Below, piece after piece: positions 1 to 7,797 of a DNA stretch of 64,000 bases. Origin of the DNA: UBA4782 sp034430215 (GTDB taxonomy: Bacteria; Chloroflexota; Anaerolineae; Anaerolineales; Anaerolineaceae); assembly GCA_034430215.1 (NCBI GenBank), contig DAOUFE010000045.1, positions 1-64,000 on the forward strand, written 5' to 3'. The notes below the pieces were generated by a model. That model was not told where the DNA came from. It was given only the letters and a program-made list of their open reading frames with translations, and did no database searches. How positions within the stretch are numbered: position 1 is the stretch's first letter; each line of letters starts with the position of its first letter. The position numbers and the translations under genes are program-made.

Positions 1-63
1 ACAAGGATCGGTCTTTAGAGGTTACGATCCGTTTAAATCTCCTCCAGATGATTCGGCAACGAC

Positions 64-471
64 CTAGTGCGGACCAAGTCCCACAGGTCGGAACTTATAT
101 CCGTATATCAACATCCCCCGGTCGTTGCCATCGGAGCGAATGCGGCGTGTGACCATCTCCACCGGCATGCCGATCTTGACAGGTTCCTCGCCCAAATCGG
201 TCAATTGAGCTGTGACCATAGGTCCTTCAGCCAGTTTGACCACCGCCACCGTATAGGGAGCATTTTCTTCAAACCCGGCGGGGGCATCGCTCATTACGGT
301 ATAAGAATACACTTCACCCTGCCCGCTGAACTGATAAGAGGTTTTAGCTTCGCCGCTGCAATAGGGGCATACATCGCGCGGTGGGAAGATCTTCGCTTCA
401 CAATGGGGGCAGATTTCACCCACCAGGGCGTAGCGTTGTTTTTGTAATCTCCAATGACGAGGTATTTCCAT
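64..471 (-). CDS. DUF35 Zn-ribbon/OB-fold protein of the HMG-CoA cluster
   Basis: The 135-residue protein has an N-terminal rubredoxin-like zinc ribbon (Cys21, Cys24, Cys35, Cys38) followed by a beta-rich OB-fold domain (about 45-130), the standard DUF35 layout. In archaea DUF35 proteins are the small partner that bridges acetoacetyl-CoA thiolase and HMG-CoA synthase in one complex; that role is inferred here from the neighbours. The ATG follows a good AAGGAG site. It is the last gene of the minus-strand block HMGR-HMGS-thiolase-like-DUF35, but lies 64 nt behind the thiolase-like gene while the other joints are 1-3 nt, and that gap holds a 15-nt motif also found before the first gene. All four zinc-binding Cys are present, so it looks intact. 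Confidence 0.9.
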   Translation of the reverse strand: MEIPRHWRLQKQRYALVGEICPHCEAKIFPPRDVCPYCSGEAKTSYQFSGQGEVYSYTVMSDAPAGFEENAPYTVAVVKLAEGPMVTAQLTDLGEEPVKIGMPVEMVTRRIRSDGNDRGMLIYGYKFRPVGLGPH

Positions 472-514
472 TTTTTCTCCTTGTTGCAGGATAGAGTCTA
501 CTTAATGATGACTC

Positions 515-529
515 TCAAAACCTATCAAA
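515..529 (-). repeat. 15-nt motif, copy 1 (upstream of DUF35 gene)
   Basis: On the minus strand this reads TTTGATAGGTTTTGA. The identical 15-mer occurs at 4053-4067, before the HMG-CoA reductase gene. Both copies precede genes of the same operon, 28-44 nt from their ATG, so a shared operator or promoter element is possible. Confidence 0.5.
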
Positions 530-535
530 TTGACC

Positions 536-1669
536 TTACACCTTTAATATGTGCGTGACGGCGGTGGAAGCCGGGCCACCCAGGGATTGCACCATTGCCA
601 GCCGGGCATCAGGTACCTGGACTGCGCCAGCCTGCCCGCGCAGTTGTGTTACGGCTTCACCAATTTGATAGATCCCTGTGGCGCCTACCGGGAAGCCGCG
701 CGCTTTCGAACCACCCAGGGTCAGCATCGGAACATGCCTGTTCTCTCCCAGCTTCCAGCCTTCGCCAGGGCGAGCAAAACCGGCGGCTTCCATAGCGAGT
801 ACCGCATAGATGCTGGTGAAATCATCCATTTCGAACAGGTCCACATCCGTGGGGAGGATCCCCGCCTGGCGGCAGGCTTGTTCGACGGAAAGCCTGGCAG
901 CATCGAAATTCAGGGGGTCGGTGCGATCATACAGAGCCAGGCTGTCTGTGATCAAGCTCGAGCCCATTACCCGAACAGGCTTCTGTGCAGGATTTTTGGG
1001 GAGTAATCCGGAACGAGTGAGAATGACCGCTGCGGCACCATCGGCATAAGGGGCAATATCATACATTGTCAAGGGGTCGGTCACCACATCTGACTGCTGT
1101 ACCACCTCTGGTTTGACCGCTTTGCGGTACATGGCATTCGGATTATGCACTGCATTGGCATGAGCCAGCAAGGGCAACCAGGTGAAAGCATCGTGCGTTA
1201 CGCCATATTGGTACATATAGCGCTGCATCAGCAAAGCAGCCTGTGCAGCAGGGGTGACTCCTTGAAACCCCTCATAATCGAAGTCCAGCGCGGTCGCCAT
1301 GATCTTTTCGATACCATCGGTCACATCGGTGATCTTCTCCACGCCGAGCGCCATCGCAACATCTACATAACCTGAAGTAACCGCCAGGTATGCCATGCGG
1401 AACGCAGCCGCACCGGAAGCTTCAGCAGCTTCGACCGTGTAGGATTCAATACCCGTCAACCCGGTATTATCCGTAACCAGAGCACCCAGGTTCGCCTGGT
1501 GGCTGATCATCGAACCGAGAAAATTACCAATATAGAGTGCCTGGGGTTTCATCCCGCCGCTGTCTTTTTCAGCAGCCAGGATCGCCCTGGATGCCAGAGA
1601 ACGCAGCGAAACATCCCAATGCTCGCCAACGGGGGTCATTCCAATGCCAGCAATCACAACATCTGTCAT
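536..1669 (-). CDS. Thiolase-fold protein lacking catalytic residues
   Basis: At 377 residues it matches the length and order of archaeal acetyl-CoA acetyltransferases of the thiolase/SCP2 type, including an N-terminal GIGMTPVGEHW block and a C-terminal GGSKARGFPVGATG block. The residues that do chemistry in this family are changed. The nucleophile Cys of the AACASG motif is Glu83 (codon GAA on the coding strand), the His of the VHDAF motif is Asp282, the His of the GHPVGATG motif is Phe326 (TTC), and the Asn of the late NIGG motif is Ser362. The reading frame is unbroken and the fold motifs are kept, so this is not a decayed gene. It starts 3 nt after the HMG-CoA synthase stop. Inference: a structural or CoA-binding member of a thiolase-like/HMGS/DUF35 complex rather than an active thiolase. 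Confidence 0.85.
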   Translation of the reverse strand: MTDVVIAGIGMTPVGEHWDVSLRSLASRAILAAEKDSGGMKPQALYIGNFLGSMISHQANLGALVTDNTGLTGIESYTVEAAEASGAAAFRMAYLAVTSGYVDVAMALGVEKITDVTDGIEKIMATALDFDYEGFQGVTPAAQAALLMQRYMYQYGVTHDAFTWLPLLAHANAVHNPNAMYRKAVKPEVVQQSDVVTDPLTMYDIAPYADGAAAVILTRSGLLPKNPAQKPVRVMGSSLITDSLALYDRTDPLNFDAARLSVEQACRQAGILPTDVDLFEMDDFTSIYAVLAMEAAGFARPGEGWKLGENRHVPMLTLGGSKARGFPVGATGIYQIGEAVTQLRGQAGAVQVPDARLAMVQSLGGPASTAVTHILKV

Positions 1670-1672
1670 GGT

Positions 1673-2755
1673 TTACTCCATGGTGATCTTGCGGCGCATG
1701 CGCACATATTGGGCATAATCGATCTGCGTTCGCCGGGAGATGTAATCCTGGGTTGTGGCTGCTTTTTTCTGGCGTTCAGTGATGGCATCTGTGATCTTCA
1801 ACCCAAAAGCATCTGAGCCTGAACCGGAGCCATACGAGACAACCAGGATCCGGTCGCCAGGTTTAGCAATATCCAATATTGCCGATAAGCCGATCAGGGA
1901 GGAACCGGCATAGGTGTTACCGATCACGGGCACCAACAGCCCATCTTTGATTTGTTCTGGTTTGAAGCCCAATAACTTGGCAGCCCGTTGTGGGAATTTG
2001 GCATTAGGTTGGTGGAATACCGCAAAAGTGTAATCTTCGGGCTGGGTGTTGCTGGCTTCTAAATAAGCGGTGGCAGCCGAGGTGATATGCTTGAAGTAAG
2101 CCGGTTCACCGGTAAAACGTTGACCATGCTCAGGGTATTTCTTCCCCTCGCGCCGCCAGAAATCTGGGGTATCGGTGACGAAAGAATAGGTACCTTCAAT
2201 TTCAGCCAATGCTTCTGCGGCTGGACCAAGGATAAATGCGGCTCCACCTGCAGCAGCGGTAAATTCCAATGCATCGCCCGGTCTACCCTGGGCAGTATCC
2301 ATGCCCACTGCCAGGGCGTACTTTCCCATTCCGGAACCAACCAACCCTATCGCTGCAACAAAGGCTTCCGTTCCAGCTTTGCATGCAAATTCCCAATCTC
2401 CCGATTGGATATTCACGGATGCTCCGATTGCTTCTGCTACCACAGTGCCGCTAGGTTTGACTGCATAAGGATGCGATTCTGAACCAACCCATACTGCGCG
2501 AAGTTCTTCAGGGTCAATCCCTGCTCTTGCCAGTGCGTTGCGTGATGCTTCGATGGACATAGTGATCACGTCCTCATCCAATCCGGGCACTGCTTTTTCC
2601 TTTACAGGTAAACCGCCCTCCGAACCCTTCCAGATGCGGGCAATTTCTGCTGCAGGGATACGATAGCGCGGTATATATGCGCCATACCCGATGATCCCTA
2701 CTGGATGTACAGGCTTCATTAATAAATCAGGAGCAGCTTTGGGTGCAGCTTCCAT
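1673..2755 (-). CDS. Hydroxymethylglutaryl-CoA synthase, archaeal type
   Basis: It condenses acetyl-CoA with acetoacetyl-CoA to give HMG-CoA, the committed precursor of the mevalonate route. The 360-residue chain has the thiolase-superfamily fold and the synthase residues are all visible: Glu93 in VGSESHPYAVKP, nucleophile Cys125 in WEFACKAGTE, and His248 in AVFHQPNAKFP. Length and motifs fit the archaeal HMGS family better than the longer bacterial MvaS. The ATG sits behind AAGGAGATG at proper spacing, 1 nt after the HMGR stop. In contrast to the thiolase-like neighbour it appears fully active. A 13-residue shorter start (the Met before KPVHPVG) is possible. Confidence 0.93.
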   Translation of the reverse strand: MEAAPKAAPDLLMKPVHPVGIIGYGAYIPRYRIPAAEIARIWKGSEGGLPVKEKAVPGLDEDVITMSIEASRNALARAGIDPEELRAVWVGSESHPYAVKPSGTVVAEAIGASVNIQSGDWEFACKAGTEAFVAAIGLVGSGMGKYALAVGMDTAQGRPGDALEFTAAAGGAAFILGPAAEALAEIEGTYSFVTDTPDFWRREGKKYPEHGQRFTGEPAYFKHITSAATAYLEASNTQPEDYTFAVFHQPNAKFPQRAAKLLGFKPEQIKDGLLVPVIGNTYAGSSLIGLSAILDIAKPGDRILVVSYGSGSGSDAFGLKITDAITERQKKAATTQDYISRRTQIDYAQYVRMRRKITME

Positions 2756-2756
2756 A

Positions 2757-4025
2757 TTATTTCATCTCCTTTAATAATTCCATCGCACGATCAATGCGTA
2801 TATTTTTCTCTCTTACCATTTTCTGAGCCAGCTCTTCCACCTGGTCGGGTCGAGCACCAGCCGCCACAGCGATCTGGCGAGCGTGCAGCCCCATATGCCC
2901 TCTTTGAATCCCTTCGGTGGCAAGGGCGCGCAGCGCAGCCAGGTTTTGCGCCAACCCAACAGAGACAATGATCTCTGCCAGTTCTGTTGCGGTTTTTACC
3001 CCCATTAGTTTCAAGTTTACTTTCGCAGTGGGATGAACACGTGTAGCCCCACCGATGATCCCCACCGCCATGGGCATTTCAAGGTCGCCCACCAGGTTGC
3101 CGGCGTCGTCTTTACCCCATTTACTCAAACTGGTGTATCTGCCACTGCGAGCTGCATAGGCATGCGCACCCGCTTCGATGGCTCGCCAATCATTGCCTGT
3201 GGCGATCACCACTGCATCCACACCATTCATAATGCCTTTGTTGTGGGTTGCCGCCCGGTAAGGGTCAGCTGCGGCAAATGCCCAGGCAGCAATGATGCCA
3301 TCACGCACCATCTCAGGTGTATATGACTCAAATGCCAGCTTTTCCAGCGGGATGGTCACATGCGCGCGTGCCAGCCGTTTATCCGCCAGGTTGGAAAGGA
3401 TGCGCAGTAGAACCCTGCCACCGCTGATATCTTCCACCAGGGGAGCAAGCTTTTCGACGGCAGTATTCACGGCATTGGCACCCATCGCATCGCGCACATC
3501 GTACAACAGGTGCACCACGATGAATTGTCCAATTGGGCTTTCTTCGATCACCCGGATCTCTATTCCACGCGATCCACCGCCATATTTTTCCAGCATCGGG
3601 TCCAGACCTTCGACAGCCTGCAACAGGAGGAATTTATTCACTTCCAACGCCTTGCGGGCAGCCTGTACATCCGGCAGGTCGAGCACCTGGATCTGACCGA
3701 TCATCACAGGCTCATCTGCTTCAGCATGAAATCCACCCCCTGCCTGTGCCAGTTTCGCCATAAAAGAAGCACCCGCCACCACCGATGGCTCTTCAATCAT
3801 CATGGGTACGGGTACTTCGCGACCGTTAATCACAAAATTACGAGCGATGCCCAGCGGAAGGGTGTATCGCCCGACGACATTTTCGACCATGTGGTCAGCC
3901 TGCTCCAGGGATAGCCCCGCCTCCCCTGAGAGGATCTGCATTTCTTCTGCAGATAACCCTGCCTGATGCGCGATTACTGCCAGCCGGTCATCCGGATTCA
4001 GGTCGTAAAATTTTGGTTCACTCAT
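2757..4025 (-). CDS. mvaA: Hydroxymethylglutaryl-CoA reductase, class II
   Basis: It interconverts HMG-CoA and mevalonate. The 422-residue protein lacks membrane segments and matches the class II (bacterial, Pseudomonas mevalonii-like) enzymes. Visible catalytic residues are Glu78/79 in MIEEPSVVAG, Lys263 in THNKGIMNG, Asp279 in ATGNDW and the C-terminal His of GHMGLHAR (376-383). The dinucleotide-binding DVRDAMGANAVNT segment (176-188) resembles the NADH-using P. mevalonii enzyme, so NADH preference is possible. As first gene of a cluster with HMG-CoA synthase it is more likely biosynthetic than degradative. No ribosome-binding site precedes the ATG; a TAAAGT box lies 7 nt upstream. Confidence 0.93.
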   Translation of the reverse strand: MSEPKFYDLNPDDRLAVIAHQAGLSAEEMQILSGEAGLSLEQADHMVENVVGRYTLPLGIARNFVINGREVPVPMMIEEPSVVAGASFMAKLAQAGGGFHAEADEPVMIGQIQVLDLPDVQAARKALEVNKFLLLQAVEGLDPMLEKYGGGSRGIEIRVIEESPIGQFIVVHLLYDVRDAMGANAVNTAVEKLAPLVEDISGGRVLLRILSNLADKRLARAHVTIPLEKLAFESYTPEMVRDGIIAAWAFAAADPYRAATHNKGIMNGVDAVVIATGNDWRAIEAGAHAYAARSGRYTSLSKWGKDDAGNLVGDLEMPMAVGIIGGATRVHPTAKVNLKLMGVKTATELAEIIVSVGLAQNLAALRALATEGIQRGHMGLHARQIAVAAGARPDQVEELAQKMVREKNIRIDRAMELLKEMK

Positions 4026-4052
4026 TTTTTCAACTTTATCCGTGAAACAGTG

Positions 4053-4067
4053 TCAAAACCTATCAAA
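4053..4067 (-). repeat. 15-nt motif, copy 2 (upstream of HMGR operon)
   Basis: Exact second copy of TTTGATAGGTTTTGA (minus strand), 28 nt before the HMGR start. See the copy at 515-529. The surrounding 160-nt gap between the HMGR and citrate synthase genes shows no other clear feature. Confidence 0.5.
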
Positions 4068-4185
4068 CTTTATGGGTGATCCATTCGTTGCAAGCATTGT
4101 GCGAAAATAATCCGCCTGCTGCTGGAAACCCACAAAACATGGATGATACCAGAAAACAGGCGGATAAAAAGGGATACTGGCTGGA

Positions 4186-5499
4186 TCATGCACCGGGTGG
4201 CAGTCCAACCATTTCCTCGAGCATGCGGGTGGTAAGGGATTTGGGACGCTCGATAGGTTTCCCCAGGGCACGTGCCCAAACGGCATGTGCCGTAATACCC
4301 AGAATTCGGCTTACCCCGAACAGTACTGTATAGAAATCATACTGGCTAACACCATAATGATACTGCAGAGCACCATTGATGGCATCGACATTCGGCCACG
4401 GATTCTTCACCTTACCCTGCTTTTTCAGGAGAGGAGGGAGTACTTTGTAAACAAGCTGTACCAGTTGGTAGATCTCATCGTCCGGCATGTATTTTTGACC
4501 GAATTCAGCCTGTACGGTAAAGCGCGGATCGGTGGTACGCAAAACTGCATGACCATACCCAGGAATCATAATTCCTTTTAGAAGTTCCCCTTCAAGGAAG
4601 CTCTCTAGTTCACTTTCTGTGGGCAGTGCGCCAAAATGGTCATAGACTCCCAGCAGCCATCGCAGGCATTCCTGGTTCGCCAGACCATGTAAAGGACCTG
4701 CTAGCCCATTCATAGCCGCTGCGCTGGTAAGATAAACATCAGATAATGCAGAACAAACCAGGTGACCGGTGTGTGCGCTGACATTTCCGCCTTCATGGTC
4801 TGAATGGATCAAGAAGAACAATCTGCAAAGTTCTTTATATTCTTCGCTGTCTCCCTTGCCGATCATGTGAGCAAAGTTCGCTGCCCAATCCAGATCCGGA
4901 TCAGGAGAAATGAACAAACCATTCTGGTATTTCTTGTTATAAATGTATGCAGCAATGACCATTAATTTACTGACCAGGTTCATACTGTCATCTACAAAAT
5001 ATTTCCAATAATCAGTTTTAGGGGTGCCATTCCCATAATGAGGTGGGAAAACAGCCTGTGGCTGTAAAGCAGTGATCGCGGTTGAAAGAAGGGTCATCGG
5101 ATGAGTTTCAGGAGGAAGTGCATTGATCACATCCCAGACGTATTGAGGTACCTGGCAATTCTGTCGCCAGATATCTTCCACTTCCCGGGCTTCTTCTTCG
5201 GTTGGCAGGCTTCCCACCATAAGTAGATAGTACAATCCACCGCACATGGGATATTCAGCACCTTTCGAGCGTGGCAGAAAATCTAGCACATCCTTGATGG
5301 AATACCCACGCAGGTAGATACCCTCGAATGGATTTAAGTAAGAAATATCGGTTACCTGGATTTGCACTCCTCGAATACCACCATAGATCTGTTCTACTGT
5401 AACATTACAGATCTTGAATTTTCCAAATTTTCCGGTCAGCGTGGCTACTCTGTCTCGCCAATCCGGCAACTGCTCTGCAATTCGATCATGAATGATCAT
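4186..5499 (-). CDS. gltA: Citrate (Si)-synthase, eukaryote-like type I
   Basis: It makes citrate from oxaloacetate and acetyl-CoA. The 437-residue protein resembles mitochondrial-type dimeric citrate synthases more than the E. coli hexameric type: it has an HSDHEGGNVSAHT block and the catalytic triad His271 (GLAGPLHGLANQE), His317 (PGYGHAVLR) and Asp372 (PWPNVDA). The ATG follows a strong AAGGAGG. It lies 73 nt downstream of the IclR regulator on the same strand and is probably cotranscribed with it, while isocitrate dehydrogenase and aconitase diverge on the other side, so all three first TCA steps are grouped. No clear terminator is seen after the stop. Confidence 0.95.
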   Translation of the reverse strand: MIIHDRIAEQLPDWRDRVATLTGKFGKFKICNVTVEQIYGGIRGVQIQVTDISYLNPFEGIYLRGYSIKDVLDFLPRSKGAEYPMCGGLYYLLMVGSLPTEEEAREVEDIWRQNCQVPQYVWDVINALPPETHPMTLLSTAITALQPQAVFPPHYGNGTPKTDYWKYFVDDSMNLVSKLMVIAAYIYNKKYQNGLFISPDPDLDWAANFAHMIGKGDSEEYKELCRLFFLIHSDHEGGNVSAHTGHLVCSALSDVYLTSAAAMNGLAGPLHGLANQECLRWLLGVYDHFGALPTESELESFLEGELLKGIMIPGYGHAVLRTTDPRFTVQAEFGQKYMPDDEIYQLVQLVYKVLPPLLKKQGKVKNPWPNVDAINGALQYHYGVSQYDFYTVLFGVSRILGITAHAVWARALGKPIERPKSLTTRMLEEMVGLPPGA

Positions 5500-5572
5500 G
5501 CATTCCTCCTTGAATTACAAAATATCCCTGGACAGACCAGGGATAAAATTCTATTTCCGGTTTCTGCCAGTA

Positions 5573-6376
5573 TTAATGTCGATGAGCCGGCTGAGCCGGC
5601 AGGGGTGGGACGGGATGGCGAGATCCCAAAGCTTTGGAAATTTTCGCTGCCACCTGGCAAACCTGGATGGCATATTCGATGATTACATCATCGGTAAACC
5701 GTGCGGATGGTCCAGAGATGTTAAGAGCACCGACCACTTCGTTAGTTCGGTCAAAAATAGGTGCAGCTACACCAGTTGCTCCTTGAGTCCATTCACCTTT
5801 GCTGACCGCATATCCCCTCTCTCTTGTCAATGCAAGATCTTTTTGCAGGGCTACCCATTCGATGATGGTTGATTCAGTAAATGCGACCAGTTTCTCAGAT
5901 TCAAGGATTTCATTACAGCGATGGGAAGGCAGGAATGCCAGCATGACTTTGCCTGCAGCACCAGCATACAGTGGTAATCGTTTTCCTACTCTAACAGCAA
6001 AACGAACACTCTGTGGGCTTTCCAGACGCTCGATACATACCCGTTCATTGCCTTCCAATACATACAAACTGACTGTTTCGCGGGTGATGCGATTCAATTC
6101 TTGCATAAAGGGATGTGCGACAACATCAATATCTGATGCTGCCAGATAAGTGCCTGCCCAGGCTAAAACTCGTGTGCCCATGGTATACAGCCGGGTGCGA
6201 GGATTTTGCGAAAGCAGCCCCAGATCACGCATGGTGTTCATGATCCTGCCGGTTGCGCTGCTCGAAAGTCCAACCAGACGGGCTGTTTCGCGCACACCGA
6301 GTTCAGTATTTTCCTGGGTAAAACAATCCAGGATGAGTACTGCTTTTTCGAGAGTCGAGGTAGGTATTTCGCTCAT
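5573..6376 (-). CDS. IclR-family transcriptional regulator
   Basis: The 267-residue protein has an N-terminal winged helix-turn-helix (about 10-70, with GVRETARLVGLSSSATGRIM) and a C-terminal IclR effector domain (about 80-255, with RVGKRLPLYAGAAGKVMLA). IclR proteins sense small carbon metabolites and usually repress neighbouring catabolic genes. It sits between citrate synthase (same strand, downstream) and icd-acnA (divergent, 107 nt away), so it probably controls this TCA block. The effector is unknown. An inverted repeat TGTCC-9-GGACA just upstream of its start is a candidate operator. A minus-strand TACAAT at 6420-6425 is a plausible -10 box. Confidence 0.9.
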   Translation of the reverse strand: MSEIPTSTLEKAVLILDCFTQENTELGVRETARLVGLSSSATGRIMNTMRDLGLLSQNPRTRLYTMGTRVLAWAGTYLAASDIDVVAHPFMQELNRITRETVSLYVLEGNERVCIERLESPQSVRFAVRVGKRLPLYAGAAGKVMLAFLPSHRCNEILESEKLVAFTESTIIEWVALQKDLALTRERGYAVSKGEWTQGATGVAAPIFDRTNEVVGALNISGPSARFTDDVIIEYAIQVCQVAAKISKALGSRHPVPPLPAQPAHRH

Positions 6377-6378
6377 AA

Positions 6379-6397
6379 TGTCCCTATAATCTGGACA
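6379..6397. promoter_or_regulatory. Inverted repeat in iclR-icd intergenic region
   Basis: TGTCC (6379-6383) and GGACA (6393-6397) form a perfect 5-bp inverted repeat with a 9-nt AT-rich spacer containing TATAAT on the plus strand (6385-6390). It lies 2 nt before the iclR ATG and 86 nt before icd. Size and position fit an IclR-type operator that could act on both divergent units; this is inference. Confidence 0.4.
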
Positions 6398-6483
6398 ACG
6401 TCCCGTATTCTATGATAAAATTGTAGCAAAATACAGAAAAAGAGTCAAGAGGGAATATTTTCCTCAGCATATTTCAGGTATCA

Positions 6484-7797
6484 ATGAAAACCTCTCCGGA
6501 ATTTTCTAACCAGAAAGGGAACCCCATTCAAATCGAATCGGGCATCATTAGCGTTCCGACCCATCCCATCATTCCATTCATTGAAGGGGATGGGTGTGGA
6601 GTAGATATCTGGCCTGCAGCCAGAATGGTCATGGAATCAGCCATCCAGATTGCGTATCAAGGTCAGAGGCAGATAGTATGGTTGGAAGTCCTTGCTGGAG
6701 AAAAAAGCCAACGTTTGACCGGAGAGTCTTTACCAGAAGAAACGTTATTTCAATTAAAAAAATTCCGAGTGGGTATCAAAGGGCCCCTCACAACTCCGGT
6801 AGGTGGTGGAAGCAGGTCATTCAATGTTGCATTGCGAAAAGCTTTAGACTTATACGCATGCATCCGACCTGTACGCTGGTTTGAAGGTGTGCCAGCCCCC
6901 ACTTGCCATCCGGAGAGAGCAAATTTCATTATTTTTCGCGAAAATACTGAAGACCTGTACAGCGGGATCGAATTCCCAGCTGGCACGTCAAAGAGCATTG
7001 ACATGTTAACCTGGCTGAAGGCGAATTACCCCGAAGAATTCCAACGATTACGCTTTTCTGACGAAGTAGGATTGGGCTTAAAGCCCATCTCGCGTGAAGG
7101 GAGCACCCGGCTGGTGCGAGCTGCCATTCGCTGGGCGAAGGTTAACCAACTTCAAAGAGTTACCCTTGTCCATAAAGGGAACATTATGAAATACACTGAA
7201 GGTGCGTTCAGGCAGTGGGGGTATGAAGTTGCAAGGCGCGAATTCGACACCTATACCTACACCCAGCAACAATGGGAAGAGACTCTTTCGCAGTATGGTG
7301 AAGAAACCGCATCCATCGAAAAGAAACAGGAACTGGATAGTGGAAAGATCTTTATCAACGACATCATTACCGATGCTGCATTTGAACGTACTCTTACCCA
7401 TCCGGAAGAGTTCGACGTTTTGGCTACCACTAATTTGAATGGCGATTATCTCTCCGACGCACTTGCTGCGCAGGTGGGCGGGCTGGGTATTGCACCCGGG
7501 GCGAATATTAATTTTGAAACCGGGGCAGCCATTTTCGAAGCTACACACGGCACCGCCCCAACCATAGCCGGAAAGAATATAGCCAATCCAACCTCGCTTA
7601 TCCTTTCAGGGCAAATGATGCTGAACTATCTGGGCTGGAAGGAAGCTGCCATCTTGATCGAAAAGGCTTTGGAGGCAACTTTCAAGGCGGGGATTTTTAC
7701 TCAAGACTTTGTTGCTCCTCAGATAGCGAACAGGTCAGTCAACACATCCGAATTTGCTCAAACTGTGATCAATCAAATGGCGAAATTTTCATCATGA
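6484..7797 (+). CDS. icd: Isocitrate dehydrogenase (predicted NAD-preferring)
   Basis: It oxidatively decarboxylates isocitrate to 2-oxoglutarate. The 437 residues follow the E. coli Icd pattern: substrate-site Ser112 in GGGSRSFNVALR, RENTEDLYSGIE near 152-163 and a late GTAPTIAGKNIANP block (357-369). E. coli Icd binds NADP through Lys344, Tyr345, Val351, Tyr391 and Arg395. The matching positions here are Thr360, Ile361, Ala367, Gln407 and Ala411. Ile and Ala at the second and third positions are those of NAD-dependent enzymes, so NAD use is predicted from my own alignment. The stop overlaps the aconitase start by 4 nt (ATGA). The ribosome-binding site is weak. Confidence 0.93.
   Translation: MKTSPEFSNQKGNPIQIESGIISVPTHPIIPFIEGDGCGVDIWPAARMVMESAIQIAYQGQRQIVWLEVLAGEKSQRLTGESLPEETLFQLKKFRVGIKGPLTTPVGGGSRSFNVALRKALDLYACIRPVRWFEGVPAPTCHPERANFIIFRENTEDLYSGIEFPAGTSKSIDMLTWLKANYPEEFQRLRFSDEVGLGLKPISREGSTRLVRAAIRWAKVNQLQRVTLVHKGNIMKYTEGAFRQWGYEVARREFDTYTYTQQQWEETLSQYGEETASIEKKQELDSGKIFINDIITDAAFERTLTHPEEFDVLATTNLNGDYLSDALAAQVGGLGIAPGANINFETGAAIFEATHGTAPTIAGKNIANPTSLILSGQMMLNYLGWKEAAILIEKALEATFKAGIFTQDFVAPQIANRSVNTSEFAQTVINQMAKFSS

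Noticed and set aside
1..63. GGATCG...CGATCC inverted repeat as a terminator of the HMG-CoA operon
   Set aside because: Only 6 bp with a 14-nt loop and no T-tract on the minus strand; too weak to call.
536..1669. Thiolase-like gene as a frameshifted or decaying pseudogene
   Set aside because: The frame is intact at full family length and the non-catalytic motifs are well kept.
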